A stretch of 32,867 bases of DNA from Bacteroidota bacterium (GTDB lineage: Bacteria; Bacteroidota; Bacteroidia; Chitinophagales; Chitinophagaceae): assembly GCA_005789565.1 (NCBI GenBank), contig SXXL01000007.1:1-32867 (forward strand), in the 5' to 3' direction. This document shows positions 15,805-23,533 of the stretch, piece by piece; the stretch's first letter is position 1; each line of letters starts with the position of its first letter. The translations under genes were made by a program, and so were the position numbers. The notes below the pieces were generated by a model. The model did no database searches and was not told where the DNA came from. It saw only the letters and a program-made list of their open reading frames with translations.

Positions 15805-17457
15805 GTGGCAACACAAAACATGACCATGGTTGGGAATCGCTGGATCACCCTGTTGGCTGCGGCCTGGGTGGGGGTGGTCGGCGTGGGCTTATTCATCCCC
15901 CTAATGGATAATGACTCCGCACACCATGCTAATATTGCGCTGCGCATGTATTTGACCGGGGATTATGTAAACCTGGTCGACTATGATGGTCCGTACCTCG
16001 ACAAGCCCCACCTCCACTTCTGGTTGTCCGCTCTTTCTTATCACCTCTTCGGCGTTTCTGGTTTTGCCTATAAGTTTCCCTCTTTTATTTTCTCCTTGGT
16101 TGGCATCTGGGCCGTGTATCGGTCGGGGGTTTTGTTGATCAACCGTTCCGCGGGAATCATCGCGGCACTGATCTATGCCACCTCAGCTTCCTTTTTATTG
16201 GCGCTGAATGATGTTAGAATGGACGCCATCCTCACCGCATGTGTAGCCATCTCGGTGTGGCAAGTTGCCGGATATTGGTCAAACCAACACCTCCGATATG
16301 TCTTGGGGGTAGTACTGGGGGCAGCGATGGGATTTTGCACCAAGGGTCACGTGGGTGTTCTGGTACCGTTGTTTTTTGCCCTGTCGTATTCTTTATTTAC
16401 CAAAAACTGGAGGCCCTTGTGGAATCCAAAGATCTTATTGGGAGTGTTTTTATTCTTTCTGTTCATTTCTCCGGTTGTGTATTGTTACTATCTCCAATTC
16501 AATCTTCACCCGGAATTGCTGGTTCGGGGAAAAGACCAAATCGACGGCGTTCGGTTCATTCTTTGGGAACAATCGCTGGGAAGATATTCGGGCGAAATGG
16601 GCACCGATGCCGGCGGTGATAAGTTTTTCTTTTTTCACACCTTCTTGTGGGTGTTTGCTCCCTGGAGTTTGCTTGGATTTCTTTGTTTGTTCGGAAAAAA
16701 GTTCGGGGAACGCCTGGGGGTTGTTTCCCGTTCAGTCCTGTTGGTGCTGGTGATCTTTGGGGTGTTGGTTGGATTTTCAAGCTTTAAGCTTCCTCATTAT
16801 CTAAATGTGGTGTTACCCCTTTCTTCCTTATGGGTAGCGTCCGTTTCGCAACAACAACCCCATTCCTTTATCCGGTACTCAAGGGTTTTAGGTTGGTGTA
16901 TGTGGGGGTTGATTGGGGGGGTAGCCGGACTGGTGCTGATTGTGTGGTTCCCACAACAACCGGTTTGGTTTTGGGTAGGGTTGTTTGTTGTTTTCTTCCT
17001 TCTTTTTTATACCATTCGGGGTCGACGGGGGTTGTGCGTGGAAGATCAAGTGCTTCGATTGGGTGCGGCTGTATTGGTCATTTTTTGGATCCTTAACGCC
17101 GCATTTTACAAAAGCTTGCTTTCATATCAGGGTGGCAACCAATTGGCGCAGCAACCAGACATTCGGTCTTTGTCTGGAAAAATATATTCGCTCGAGGGTT
17201 GTTATAGCTCCTCTTTTTATTTCTATACCCGCACCACGCGGGAGGGGGTTTCGGTGGGCGATTTAAAAAATGTGAGGGGGTTTCTCTTGTTGGATAAGAA
17301 ACAGCTGGGGTTATTAGAGCGGGCGGGCGTGGTTTGGAAAAAAGAATGGTCGGTGTTGGATTATGAAATCACCAAACTTTCGCTTCCTTTTTTAGATCCG
17401 CAAAAAAGATCCAGCGTTTGTACCTCGCTGATGCTGTTGGAGCTGGGGGTTGATTAG
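15805..17457 (+). CDS. GT39/ArnT-like polyprenyl-sugar glycosyltransferase, integral membrane
   Basis: A 550-aa multi-pass membrane protein of the GT-C superfamily. The first periplasmic loop has the catalytic-type acidic DNDSAHHA (about 35-42), then LDKPHLHFWLSALSYHLFG, corresponding to the KPPLxxW motif of ArnT/PMT enzymes. About 11 hydrophobic helices follow, with a C-terminal soluble tail. Such enzymes transfer a sugar from an undecaprenyl carrier to lipid A, protein or glycan; the acceptor is unknown here. The GTG at 15805 is favoured by a -7-like TATATTTA at 15793-15800; ATGs at 15820 and 15826 are alternatives. It converges with the next gene after a 9-nt gap. Confidence 0.85.
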   Translation: MATQNMTMVGNRWITLLAAAWVGVVGVGLFIPLMDNDSAHHANIALRMYLTGDYVNLVDYDGPYLDKPHLHFWLSALSYHLFGVSGFAYKFPSFIFSLVGIWAVYRSGVLLINRSAGIIAALIYATSASFLLALNDVRMDAILTACVAISVWQVAGYWSNQHLRYVLGVVLGAAMGFCTKGHVGVLVPLFFALSYSLFTKNWRPLWNPKILLGVFLFFLFISPVVYCYYLQFNLHPELLVRGKDQIDGVRFILWEQSLGRYSGEMGTDAGGDKFFFFHTFLWVFAPWSLLGFLCLFGKKFGERLGVVSRSVLLVLVIFGVLVGFSSFKLPHYLNVVLPLSSLWVASVSQQQPHSFIRYSRVLGWCMWGLIGGVAGLVLIVWFPQQPVWFWVGLFVVFFLLFYTIRGRRGLCVEDQVLRLGAAVLVIFWILNAAFYKSLLSYQGGNQLAQQPDIRSLSGKIYSLEGCYSSSFYFYTRTTREGVSVGDLKNVRGFLLLDKKQLGLLERAGVVWKKEWSVLDYEITKLSLPFLDPQKRSSVCTSLMLLELGVD

Positions 17458-17466
17458 ACAACCCTT

Positions 17467-18039
17467 TTACTTTCGCGCAAACGAATACCCAAATTTTATT
17501 CCGAACCAAACCGGCCAGAACCCATTTTCGTTGAAGTGCGGTGTAACAGCGATGCCCCACATGATTCCACCGGCGCTGGGTTGTCGGCGATAACCGAGGG
17601 TAAGGTGTCCGAACACGGAGTTTTTTTGATCAACCGAAAGCCCTACCACATCTACCGGGTAGGGGCTGGTGGTTGTTCCGCCAGGCCAGGTGTCGATATA
17701 TGTATCCTCATAATGCAAGAAGGTGGTTCCAAAACCCATTTCAAAGAAATGCTTATTGTCTTTTGATAAAAGCCAGTTGACGCCGACGGGAAGGGTAAAC
17801 ACTTTGGTGTAGGTTCCGGTGAATCCGCCCAACCCAACCTTAAATCCCATTCCATCAGACGACCGTCGAAGCCGGCTTTCGTACATCGCGTTGAAGGCTA
17901 TGCCGTTTCCGCCCAACTCCACAAAAATGTTTTGTCGGGGTTTTGCTTCCGGAAATTTAAGGCCGGTTTGCTGGGAGAGTCCCGGCACGGTTAGAATCGT
18001 TATAAATAAGGCAACGAGGGTGGTGGGATAGGATTTCAT
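17467..18039 (-). CDS. Predicted small outer-membrane beta-barrel protein
   Basis: A 190-aa exported protein with a signal peptide (cleavage near GLSQQ, about residue 23). It has alternating aromatic/glycine strands typical of an OmpW/OmpA-like eight-strand barrel: NIFVELGGNGIAFNAMYES, FKVGLGGFTGTY, HFFEMGFGTTFLHYED and a C-terminal WFGIKFGYSFARK. I do not recognise a specific family. It lies 8 nt downstream of the DUF5723 gene on the same strand, so the two are probably co-transcribed and both envelope-located. Confidence 0.75.
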   Translation of the reverse strand: MKSYPTTLVALFITILTVPGLSQQTGLKFPEAKPRQNIFVELGGNGIAFNAMYESRLRRSSDGMGFKVGLGGFTGTYTKVFTLPVGVNWLLSKDNKHFFEMGFGTTFLHYEDTYIDTWPGGTTTSPYPVDVVGLSVDQKNSVFGHLTLGYRRQPSAGGIMWGIAVTPHFNENGFWPVWFGIKFGYSFARK

Positions 18040-18047
18040 ACTTCTTT

Positions 18048-19487
18048 TTAATTGGAGGTTTTGTTTTCCGCTTCGCTTTCGTCTGTTTTTTTCTTGGCCC
18101 TTTTTAAAATACCCAGGTGAAGACCCGCGTGGAAATCGGCCTGTTTGGAATTACTAAGAAGGGAGGAAAGAATGCTTCCTGATCCGAAGAATAGGGGGCC
18201 CAGGCGAACGGTGGTGCCCATGGTTAATTGAGTAAGTGAATTGTAATTGATCGGGAAATATAGACCCACACCTCTTCCTTCATAGCGGGGGGTTAAGGTA
18301 AATCCAGAGTATAAGAATGGGTTTTCTGGATTCTTATTGTTGGCGAGTGAGATTTGTGTTCCGGCAGATAAGTAGAGATTTCCAAAAAGACGGGCATCTC
18401 CATATAATTGGATGGTTGCAGGTAATGAAACGGTGATGGTGGTGGCATTGTTACTGGCAGCGGGGGTGAAATTTGGGTTGGTTGATAATATTTGTTTGTA
18501 ACCATCGAACGAAACGCCTTGTAGTGTTTGTAAATCAAACCCGGGTGTAGAGGTTACCAACATATTAAACGATCCGCTTTTGCTTATATCTCGGTCGTAT
18601 TTAATTGAACCGATATCTAAAACAGAAAGGGATAGTTTGTATTTATAAGGATGCCTTTTACTGTTACCGGACCGTTTTTCATAAACCAAACCAAAATCCA
18701 ACCCAAGGCCAATACTACTTGATTGTAAGAGTTGGTTGGGAGTAAAAGAGGACACCTTTCCACTAATTCCTATTCCGATTTCTCCTCTTGATCCTTGCGC
18801 TAAATAAACATTTCCGTTCGGGCTTGGGGGTTGTATTAATGTTCCGGATAGTTGATTGATTTGAGCATAACTATTTCCGGCTCCTGCCAAGAATTTAATA
18901 GTTGCCCCAATTTTCAAAAGTTTGTCCTTTTCATCCTTGATGACTCTTCCATAAGTAAGACCATACTCCGCCCATCCATTGGTGTTAATTCGCATATTAC
19001 TGCCGGATGAAATTTGATACGGGAAGGATATTCCGTTTTTTAAATCATCAAGGACCGTTTTTGCTAGTTTTCCATCAATATCGGTCACGGAAAACTGCCC
19101 TCTGATCCTGGAGCTTAAAACAATTCCGGATTTTTTATTTAGGTTAATCAATAATGAGGGGCCAAGAATATCTAGGTTTAATTGTCCACTCACTCTACCT
19201 TCCCCACTTAAAAAATTATTTAAGGTATTGGTTGAGTTAAACGTATTAAAGGTGGTGTTGAGGGAATAAGAAGCTTTATTATTTCCAAAACCCGCGTTGA
19301 TAGAAAATAGATTTAAATCAAACAGATATCTGGAATCTGCAGCATGTGATGGATTAAAAAAAACAGATTGAACGCCTGTATAATTCCCTATCCTTGTCCC
19401 GGGAAAAGAAAAACTTTGAGCCCCTGTTTCTTTTTTAAAAAATATTGTTGAAAAGCAAAGAATTGTAAAAAAACGGTAATTAATCAT
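18048..19487 (-). CDS. DUF5723-type outer-membrane protein
   Basis: A 479-aa exported protein with a signal peptide (cleavage about GAQS). The N-terminal pattern FPGTRIGNYTGVQSVFFNPSHAA-type, then DSRYLFDLNLFSINAGF, matches the DUF5723 family: Bacteroidota proteins predicted to form an outer-membrane barrel, with many Tyr/Gly strands throughout. Function is unknown. Base composition is clearly more AT-rich than in neighbouring genes, especially in its 5' half next to the 19.5-20.0 kb gap. A near-match -7 element (AATTTTTG) lies about 4 nt before the ATG on the minus strand. It is followed by another envelope gene after 8 nt. Confidence 0.72.
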   Translation of the reverse strand: MINYRFFTILCFSTIFFKKETGAQSFSFPGTRIGNYTGVQSVFFNPSHAADSRYLFDLNLFSINAGFGNNKASYSLNTTFNTFNSTNTLNNFLSGEGRVSGQLNLDILGPSLLINLNKKSGIVLSSRIRGQFSVTDIDGKLAKTVLDDLKNGISFPYQISSGSNMRINTNGWAEYGLTYGRVIKDEKDKLLKIGATIKFLAGAGNSYAQINQLSGTLIQPPSPNGNVYLAQGSRGEIGIGISGKVSSFTPNQLLQSSSIGLGLDFGLVYEKRSGNSKRHPYKYKLSLSVLDIGSIKYDRDISKSGSFNMLVTSTPGFDLQTLQGVSFDGYKQILSTNPNFTPAASNNATTITVSLPATIQLYGDARLFGNLYLSAGTQISLANNKNPENPFLYSGFTLTPRYEGRGVGLYFPINYNSLTQLTMGTTVRLGPLFFGSGSILSSLLSNSKQADFHAGLHLGILKRAKKKTDESEAENKTSN

Positions 19488-19593
19488 GTCACAAAAATTA
19501 GATAATCGACCAGAAGTAAGAAATTTATTTTAACCAACCTCTCTATAATAAAAAAAATTATTTATTTTATTAAAACTCTATTATTACTATTCG

Positions 19594-19610
19594 TGTGGAT
19601 TTGTGGATAT
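19594..19610 (-). promoter_or_regulatory. Pair of DnaA-box-like sequences
   Basis: TGTGGATTT (19594-19602) overlaps TGTGGATAT (19602-19610) by one base. On the minus strand they read AAATCCACA (7/9) and ATATCCACA (8/9) against TTATCCACA. They sit beside the T8-A7 tract. Confidence 0.5.
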
Positions 19611-19798
19611 CCTTTTTTTTAAAAAAATAAATGAGACCAATGAGTTGATAAATAGAATATTAAATAAGTAAGAAGAAAAAGAAGCTACGGTGGAGTGGTG
19701 TTGATAAAAGAGGATTAATAAACACAATCAACCCAAACGGTTTGTTTTAAAATAAAAGCTGACAAACAAATCACAATCAAAAGAGAATAATTAAACAC

Positions 19799-19816
19799 CA
19801 ATCCACACAATCCACA
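19799..19816 (+). promoter_or_regulatory. Tandem pair of DnaA-box-like sequences
   Basis: CAATCCACA occurs twice back to back, each 7/9 to TTATCCACA with the TCCACA core intact. Their orientation is opposite to the pair at 19594-19610, giving an inverted arrangement about 200 bp apart. Confidence 0.5.
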
Positions 19817-19843
19817 AGATATTAACAGACGAAATGGGGAGAA

Positions 19844-19878
19844 ATTCCTCCTTTGTTAGCTCTCCTGGGGGGAGGAAT
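19844..19878. repeat. Inverted repeat (8-bp stem) inside the AT-rich gap
   Basis: ATTCCTCC (19844-19851) pairs with GGAGGAAT (19871-19878) around a 19-nt loop, followed by seven As. It is the only GC-rich island in the gap. It is not a good plus-strand terminator because no T run follows. The left arm continues as CCTCCTTT, identical to the anti-Shine-Dalgarno end of 16S rRNA. Confidence 0.55.
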
Positions 19879-19984
19879 AAAAAAACACCCAGAAAACAAC
19901 CAAGTTGCTGTAAATCAATAACATATAAAAACAAGGTTGTTACTATTTGCCGGGTATTTATCTCTATATTAGTCTATAAAAACC

Positions 19985-19992
19985 TATTTTTG
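19985..19992 (+). promoter_or_regulatory. -7 promoter element for the PpiD-like gene
   Basis: TATTTTTG is an exact TAnnTTTG match ending 21 nt before the ATG at 20014, giving a leader of roughly 15 nt. Confidence 0.5.
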
Positions 19993-20013
19993 CCCCCCTA
20001 AATTGTTGTCTTT

Positions 20014-22161
20014 ATGTCTGTTATACAGGATATCCGGGATAAGTATGCGAAGGTGACGGTGGTGTTGATCGCCCTGGCGTTGGTTGGATTTATTCTGACC
20101 GACTATTTCTCCGGTCAATCGCGCGGGATGAGTTCTTTACCCAACAAGATTGGTTCAGTGAATGGAAAGAGTATTTTATTCGATGAGTTTAATGGCAAGG
20201 TGTTGCAGGAGGAGGAAAATCTAAAATCTCAAGGCTATCCTCAAACGGCGGCTCTTTCCCAACAAGCCTTAGATAAGTCTTGGAATCAGGAGATCAACCG
20301 AATCATACTGGAGCAGTCTTTTAATAAGCTCGGCATTCGTGTGGGGAAGAAAGAATTGAACGATCTTTTATTTGGACCCAATCCTTCCGCGATCGCCCGG
20401 CAGTATTTAAGCAACCCTCAGGAGCCCTACAATCCTTCTGCGGTACAGCAAACGATCACGCAGATAAGAAAAAGCGGCACCACCACGCAAAAGACACAAC
20501 TCAACCAGCTTTTGGATAACATGGTGTTGGAGCGCCAGTATGAAAAATTCAACTCCTTGTTATCAAGTAGCCTGAATACGCCGCGGTGGTTGGTAGAAAA
20601 ACAAAATGCGGACAACAGCCGCCTGTCTAAAATCTCTTTTGTAAAAGAACCCTATTCCAGCATCGCTGATAGCACAATAAAGATTTCAGATACAGAGATC
20701 GCTGATTACATCAAGAAGTATCCCAAACAATTCAAACAGCAGGAGTCCCGCGCCATTGCTTATGTAACCTTTTCTGCGTCTCCCTCTTCGGCCGACAGTG
20801 CCGTTGTTCTTCAGGAGGTCAGAAATCTCAAAGACAGGCTCGCGGCGGCCGACAGCGTACCCATGTTCTTAGCCAGCGAGGGGGCCTCATATTTTAACGG
20901 CTACATCAACGCCAGCACCGTTCAAATCCCGGTTAAAGACTCCATCTTCCGCCTGCCGGTGGGGGGTGTGTTTGGCCCCTATTTGGATGGCAACAGTTAT
21001 GTGGTTGCCCGGATGATGGGATCTAAGGTCTTACCCGATTCGGTCAAGTGCCGTCACGTATTGGTATCCAATGATATTGCCGGCGGAGGATTTGCCGACA
21101 GCATCGCGTCTGCCAAGATCGATAGCGTGAAAAAAGCGATCGAGGGTGGGGCGAATTGGGCTGAGATGGTCAATAGATACAATCCCGCATCGGATGGTAG
21201 TCGCCAAAACGCCGGGGAAATGACCTTTAGTTCGACTCAAATCCAAGACGAGGGGTTTGCGCCCGAGTTTGCGAAGTTTATTTTATTTGACGGTAAGCCA
21301 GGTGAGCGCAAGGTGGTTAAAACCTCGTTCGGATATCACTACATTGAAGTTCAGTCGTTCATTAAGCCAACCGTTCACTACAAGGTGGCTTACCTGCCCC
21401 GCGAGATCGTCGCCAGTCAGGAAACCGATAATAATGCGCTCAATCAAGCCAACGAGTTTGCTGCGGAGAGTCGCGATCATAAATCCTTCGAGTCAAACTA
21501 TGAAAAGAAGTGGAAGGCAAAGGGTGCCGCGCGCAATCAAGCCGCGAACATCACCTCTTGGTCTTCCGAAATTCCCGGCATTGGTCTTTCCAGAAGTTTG
21601 GTGCGCGCCGTGTACGAAGCGGATCTGGGTGAAGTGTTGAAGCCGGAGCGGGTGGAGAATAATTATGTGGTGGTGGCCGTAACGGAGGTGCTGGAAGAGG
21701 GTACTATGTCTGTTGAGAAGGCCCGCGCGTCCGTTGAGCCCCTGTTGCGCAACCCGAAGAAGGCGGGTGTTATTCAGTCTAAGATCGGAAAGGTTAGCAC
21801 CCTGGAGGCGGCAGCAACCGCTCTGGGGGGCAAGGCCATAGAAATGGCCGACAGCCTGCGGATGGCAGGAGCCCCCAACAGCGCGCTGGGATTTGAACCC
21901 CGGGTATTGGGTGCCGCCTTTAATCAGGCCAACCAAGGAAAGGTGGTGAGCGCGGCCATTCCCGGTATGGGCGGTGTTTTTGTGGTTCGCGTCGAGCAAC
22001 AGACAACCACCCCGGTCACCGCGGGTGATGTTCAAGAGCAGCGAAAGGCCCGCACCGAGCAGGCAAAACAGGCCCTTAACAACCAGTATAGCCCAAATAA
22101 TCCGATTTCTGTCCTCCGCAATGCAGCGGAAATAAAAGATTATCGGTCTAGGCGATATTAG
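20014..22161 (+). CDS. PpiD/SurA-like membrane-anchored peptidylprolyl isomerase
   Basis: A periplasmic folding factor of 715 aa. A short cytoplasmic N-terminus and one transmembrane helix (about 14-30, VTVVLIALALVGFILTDYF) anchor it. A SurA-N/PpiD-type helical chaperone region follows (about 45-240). A parvulin (PpiC/rotamase) domain lies at about 345-447, from KCRHVLVSND to SFGYHYIEV, with NAGEMTF between. A second, divergent helical/parvulin-like region fills the rest. It resembles E. coli PpiD in topology, though parvulin details differ. It is divergent from the DUF5723 gene across the AT-rich gap and ends at a strong terminator. Confidence 0.9.
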   Translation: MSVIQDIRDKYAKVTVVLIALALVGFILTDYFSGQSRGMSSLPNKIGSVNGKSILFDEFNGKVLQEEENLKSQGYPQTAALSQQALDKSWNQEINRIILEQSFNKLGIRVGKKELNDLLFGPNPSAIARQYLSNPQEPYNPSAVQQTITQIRKSGTTTQKTQLNQLLDNMVLERQYEKFNSLLSSSLNTPRWLVEKQNADNSRLSKISFVKEPYSSIADSTIKISDTEIADYIKKYPKQFKQQESRAIAYVTFSASPSSADSAVVLQEVRNLKDRLAAADSVPMFLASEGASYFNGYINASTVQIPVKDSIFRLPVGGVFGPYLDGNSYVVARMMGSKVLPDSVKCRHVLVSNDIAGGGFADSIASAKIDSVKKAIEGGANWAEMVNRYNPASDGSRQNAGEMTFSSTQIQDEGFAPEFAKFILFDGKPGERKVVKTSFGYHYIEVQSFIKPTVHYKVAYLPREIVASQETDNNALNQANEFAAESRDHKSFESNYEKKWKAKGAARNQAANITSWSSEIPGIGLSRSLVRAVYEADLGEVLKPERVENNYVVVAVTEVLEEGTMSVEKARASVEPLLRNPKKAGVIQSKIGKVSTLEAAATALGGKAIEMADSLRMAGAPNSALGFEPRVLGAAFNQANQGKVVSAAIPGMGGVFVVRVEQQTTTPVTAGDVQEQRKARTEQAKQALNNQYSPNNPISVLRNAAEIKDYRSRRY

Positions 22162-22182
22162 TCGTACCAATACTAACTGCAT

Positions 22183-22214
22183 AATCCGCCCCTTTTTAGG
22201 GGCGGGTTTATTTT
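22183..22214 (+). terminator. Intrinsic terminator after the PpiD-like gene
   Basis: CCGCCCC (22186-22192) pairs with GGGGCGG (22199-22205) around a 6-nt loop. Flanking A-T and T-G pairs extend the stem, and a T-rich tail follows to 22214. Confidence 0.88.
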
Positions 22215-22249
22215 AACAAGGCTCTGCCAAAAGGAAGGCGGGCGAGCAG

Positions 22250-22257
22250 TAATTTTG
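22250..22257 (+). promoter_or_regulatory. -7 promoter element for the DUF2480 gene
   Basis: TAATTTTG is an exact TAnnTTTG match. It ends 6 nt before the ATG at 22264, which places the transcript start at or beside the start codon. Confidence 0.55.
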
Positions 22258-22263
22258 CCGAGC

Positions 22264-22773
22264 ATGTCTGATACCATAATTAATAAGGTAGCCGAAAGCG
22301 GGCTCATCACCCTGAATCTGGAGGAGTGGTATCCGACCGAGGAGATTCGGGTTTTTGATCTGAAAGATCATTTGTTCATGGGACTCATCCTGAAAGAAAA
22401 AGATTTTAGAGAGGCCTTAAAGAATACCGACTGGTCTGCTTACCAAAACCAGCTCATTGCCGTTACCTGCTCTGCCGATGCCATCATACCCGCCTGGGCC
22501 TATATGTTAGTGGCCACCTATTTGGCCCCCATTGCTGCTGGCATCCATCAAGGCTCGCCGGACGAATACCGAAGCATTTTGTTTCGGCAGCGAATACAAG
22601 ACATCGATTTGCACCCCTTTATCGATCAGCGGGTGGTGGTGAAGGGCTGCGGCGATCTGCCCATTGGCCCCGATGCCTATCTGGAGATCACCCGTATCTT
22701 ACAACCCGTTGCCAAGAGCATTATGTACGGCGAACCCTGTAGTACTGTTCCTATTTATAAAAAACCCAAATAA
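22264..22773 (+). CDS. DUF2480 family protein
   Basis: A 169-aa cytoplasmic protein of a Bacteroidota family of unknown function. The N-terminal IINKVAESGLITLNLEEWY and the middle SADAIIPAWAYMLVATYLAP are characteristic, as is the C-terminal KGCGDLPIGPDAYLEIT. It has no signal peptide. The ATG at 22264 is chosen over a TTG at 22255, which lies inside the promoter element. The next gene begins 6 nt after its stop, so co-transcription is likely. Three Cys residues (CSA, KGCGD, EPCST) may be functional, which is a guess. Confidence 0.85.
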   Translation: MSDTIINKVAESGLITLNLEEWYPTEEIRVFDLKDHLFMGLILKEKDFREALKNTDWSAYQNQLIAVTCSADAIIPAWAYMLVATYLAPIAAGIHQGSPDEYRSILFRQRIQDIDLHPFIDQRVVVKGCGDLPIGPDAYLEITRILQPVAKSIMYGEPCSTVPIYKKPK

Positions 22774-22779
22774 ACCAAC

Positions 22780-23511
22780 ATGAAAAAGATCACCACCCTC
22801 CTATTCGCCCTGTTTACGGTCGCCCAGGGATTTTCTCAAACCGCCGAAGAGATCATCGCCGGCTATGTAAAAGCGGTTGGAGGAGAAGAGGCCATCCGAA
22901 AGAATACAACCTGGAAAATGACAGCCAAGGTTGATATGGGCGGCATGGAGCTACCAGTTTTCTTTCTGAAGGCGCCCAATAAAATGAAGGTCTATGCCAC
23001 CTTTCAGGGAATGAACTTTGTTCAGCAAGCCTATGACGGAACAACCGCCTGGAAGACCAATCAGATGACCATGAAAGCAGAAAAATCTACCACTGAAGAG
23101 GCGGACAATCTCGCGATAGACCTGCTCGAAGAGCCAGATGTGATGGTTACCTACAAGGCCCTGGGATACACGGTGGAAAAAGTAGCCGACGAAAAAGTAG
23201 ATGGCGCAGACTGTTATGCCATCAAGATGACCAAGAAACAAAAAATGTCGGAGGGAAAGCCGGTTGATAATATCGTCACCTATTTTATCGACAAATCCAC
23301 CAGCGCGTTGGTTATGAGCCGAACCGTTTCACAAGATGCCGCTTCTAAGGGCGTTGTCATTGAAACCCTGCTCAGCGACTACCAGGAGGCGGGCGGCATT
23401 TTCGTTCCTTTTTCTATGACGGTCCGCACGGCGGGTGCACCGGGACAAACCATCAAGTTCGAAAAAATTGAAGCCAACGTGTCGATCAGCGACAGCGAGT
23501 TTGCTTTCTAA
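22780..23511 (+). CDS. LolA-like exported protein (outer membrane lipoprotein-sorting family)
   Basis: A 243-aa protein with a signal peptide (MKKITTLLFALFTVAQGFSQ). The mature part begins TAEEIIAGYVKAVGGEEAIRK, then has long strands such as WKMTAKVDMGGMELPVFFLKAPNKMKV. It ends IVTYFIDKSTSALVMSR and GIFVPFSMTV, the half-barrel pattern of LolA/LolB-type lipoprotein-sorting proteins common in Bacteroidota. These paralogues often lie with secreted peptidases and are not proven carriers. It follows DUF2480 by 6 nt and precedes the Asp-box protein gene by 22 nt, so an operon of three is plausible. Confidence 0.8.
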   Translation: MKKITTLLFALFTVAQGFSQTAEEIIAGYVKAVGGEEAIRKNTTWKMTAKVDMGGMELPVFFLKAPNKMKVYATFQGMNFVQQAYDGTTAWKTNQMTMKAEKSTTEEADNLAIDLLEEPDVMVTYKALGYTVEKVADEKVDGADCYAIKMTKKQKMSEGKPVDNIVTYFIDKSTSALVMSRTVSQDAASKGVVIETLLSDYQEAGGIFVPFSMTVRTAGAPGQTIKFEKIEANVSISDSEFAF

Positions 23512-23533
23512 TTCATCCAAAAGTTATCAGCAC

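Larger units (their letters stand above)
19488..20013. other. Candidate replication origin (oriC): AT-rich gap with DnaA-box-like sites
   Basis: The longest non-coding stretch in the window (526 bp). It lies between divergent genes and is strongly AT-rich, with long A/T tracts at about 19548-19590 and 19610-19630 that could unwind. Six DnaA-box-like 9-mers (consensus TTATCCACA) can be read: 19594-19602, 19602-19610 (8/9), 19643-19651, 19699-19707 (8/9), and a tandem pair at 19799-19807 and 19808-19816. mnmG and the parS-like pair lie about 8 kb to the left, and dnaN about 11 kb to the right. dnaA itself is not in the window. The alternative is a long divergent regulatory region. Confidence 0.5.

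Noticed and set aside
21493-22182. 229-aa open frame on the minus strand over the end of the PpiD-like gene
   Set aside because: Antisense to a well-supported gene and crosses its terminator; no family resemblance.
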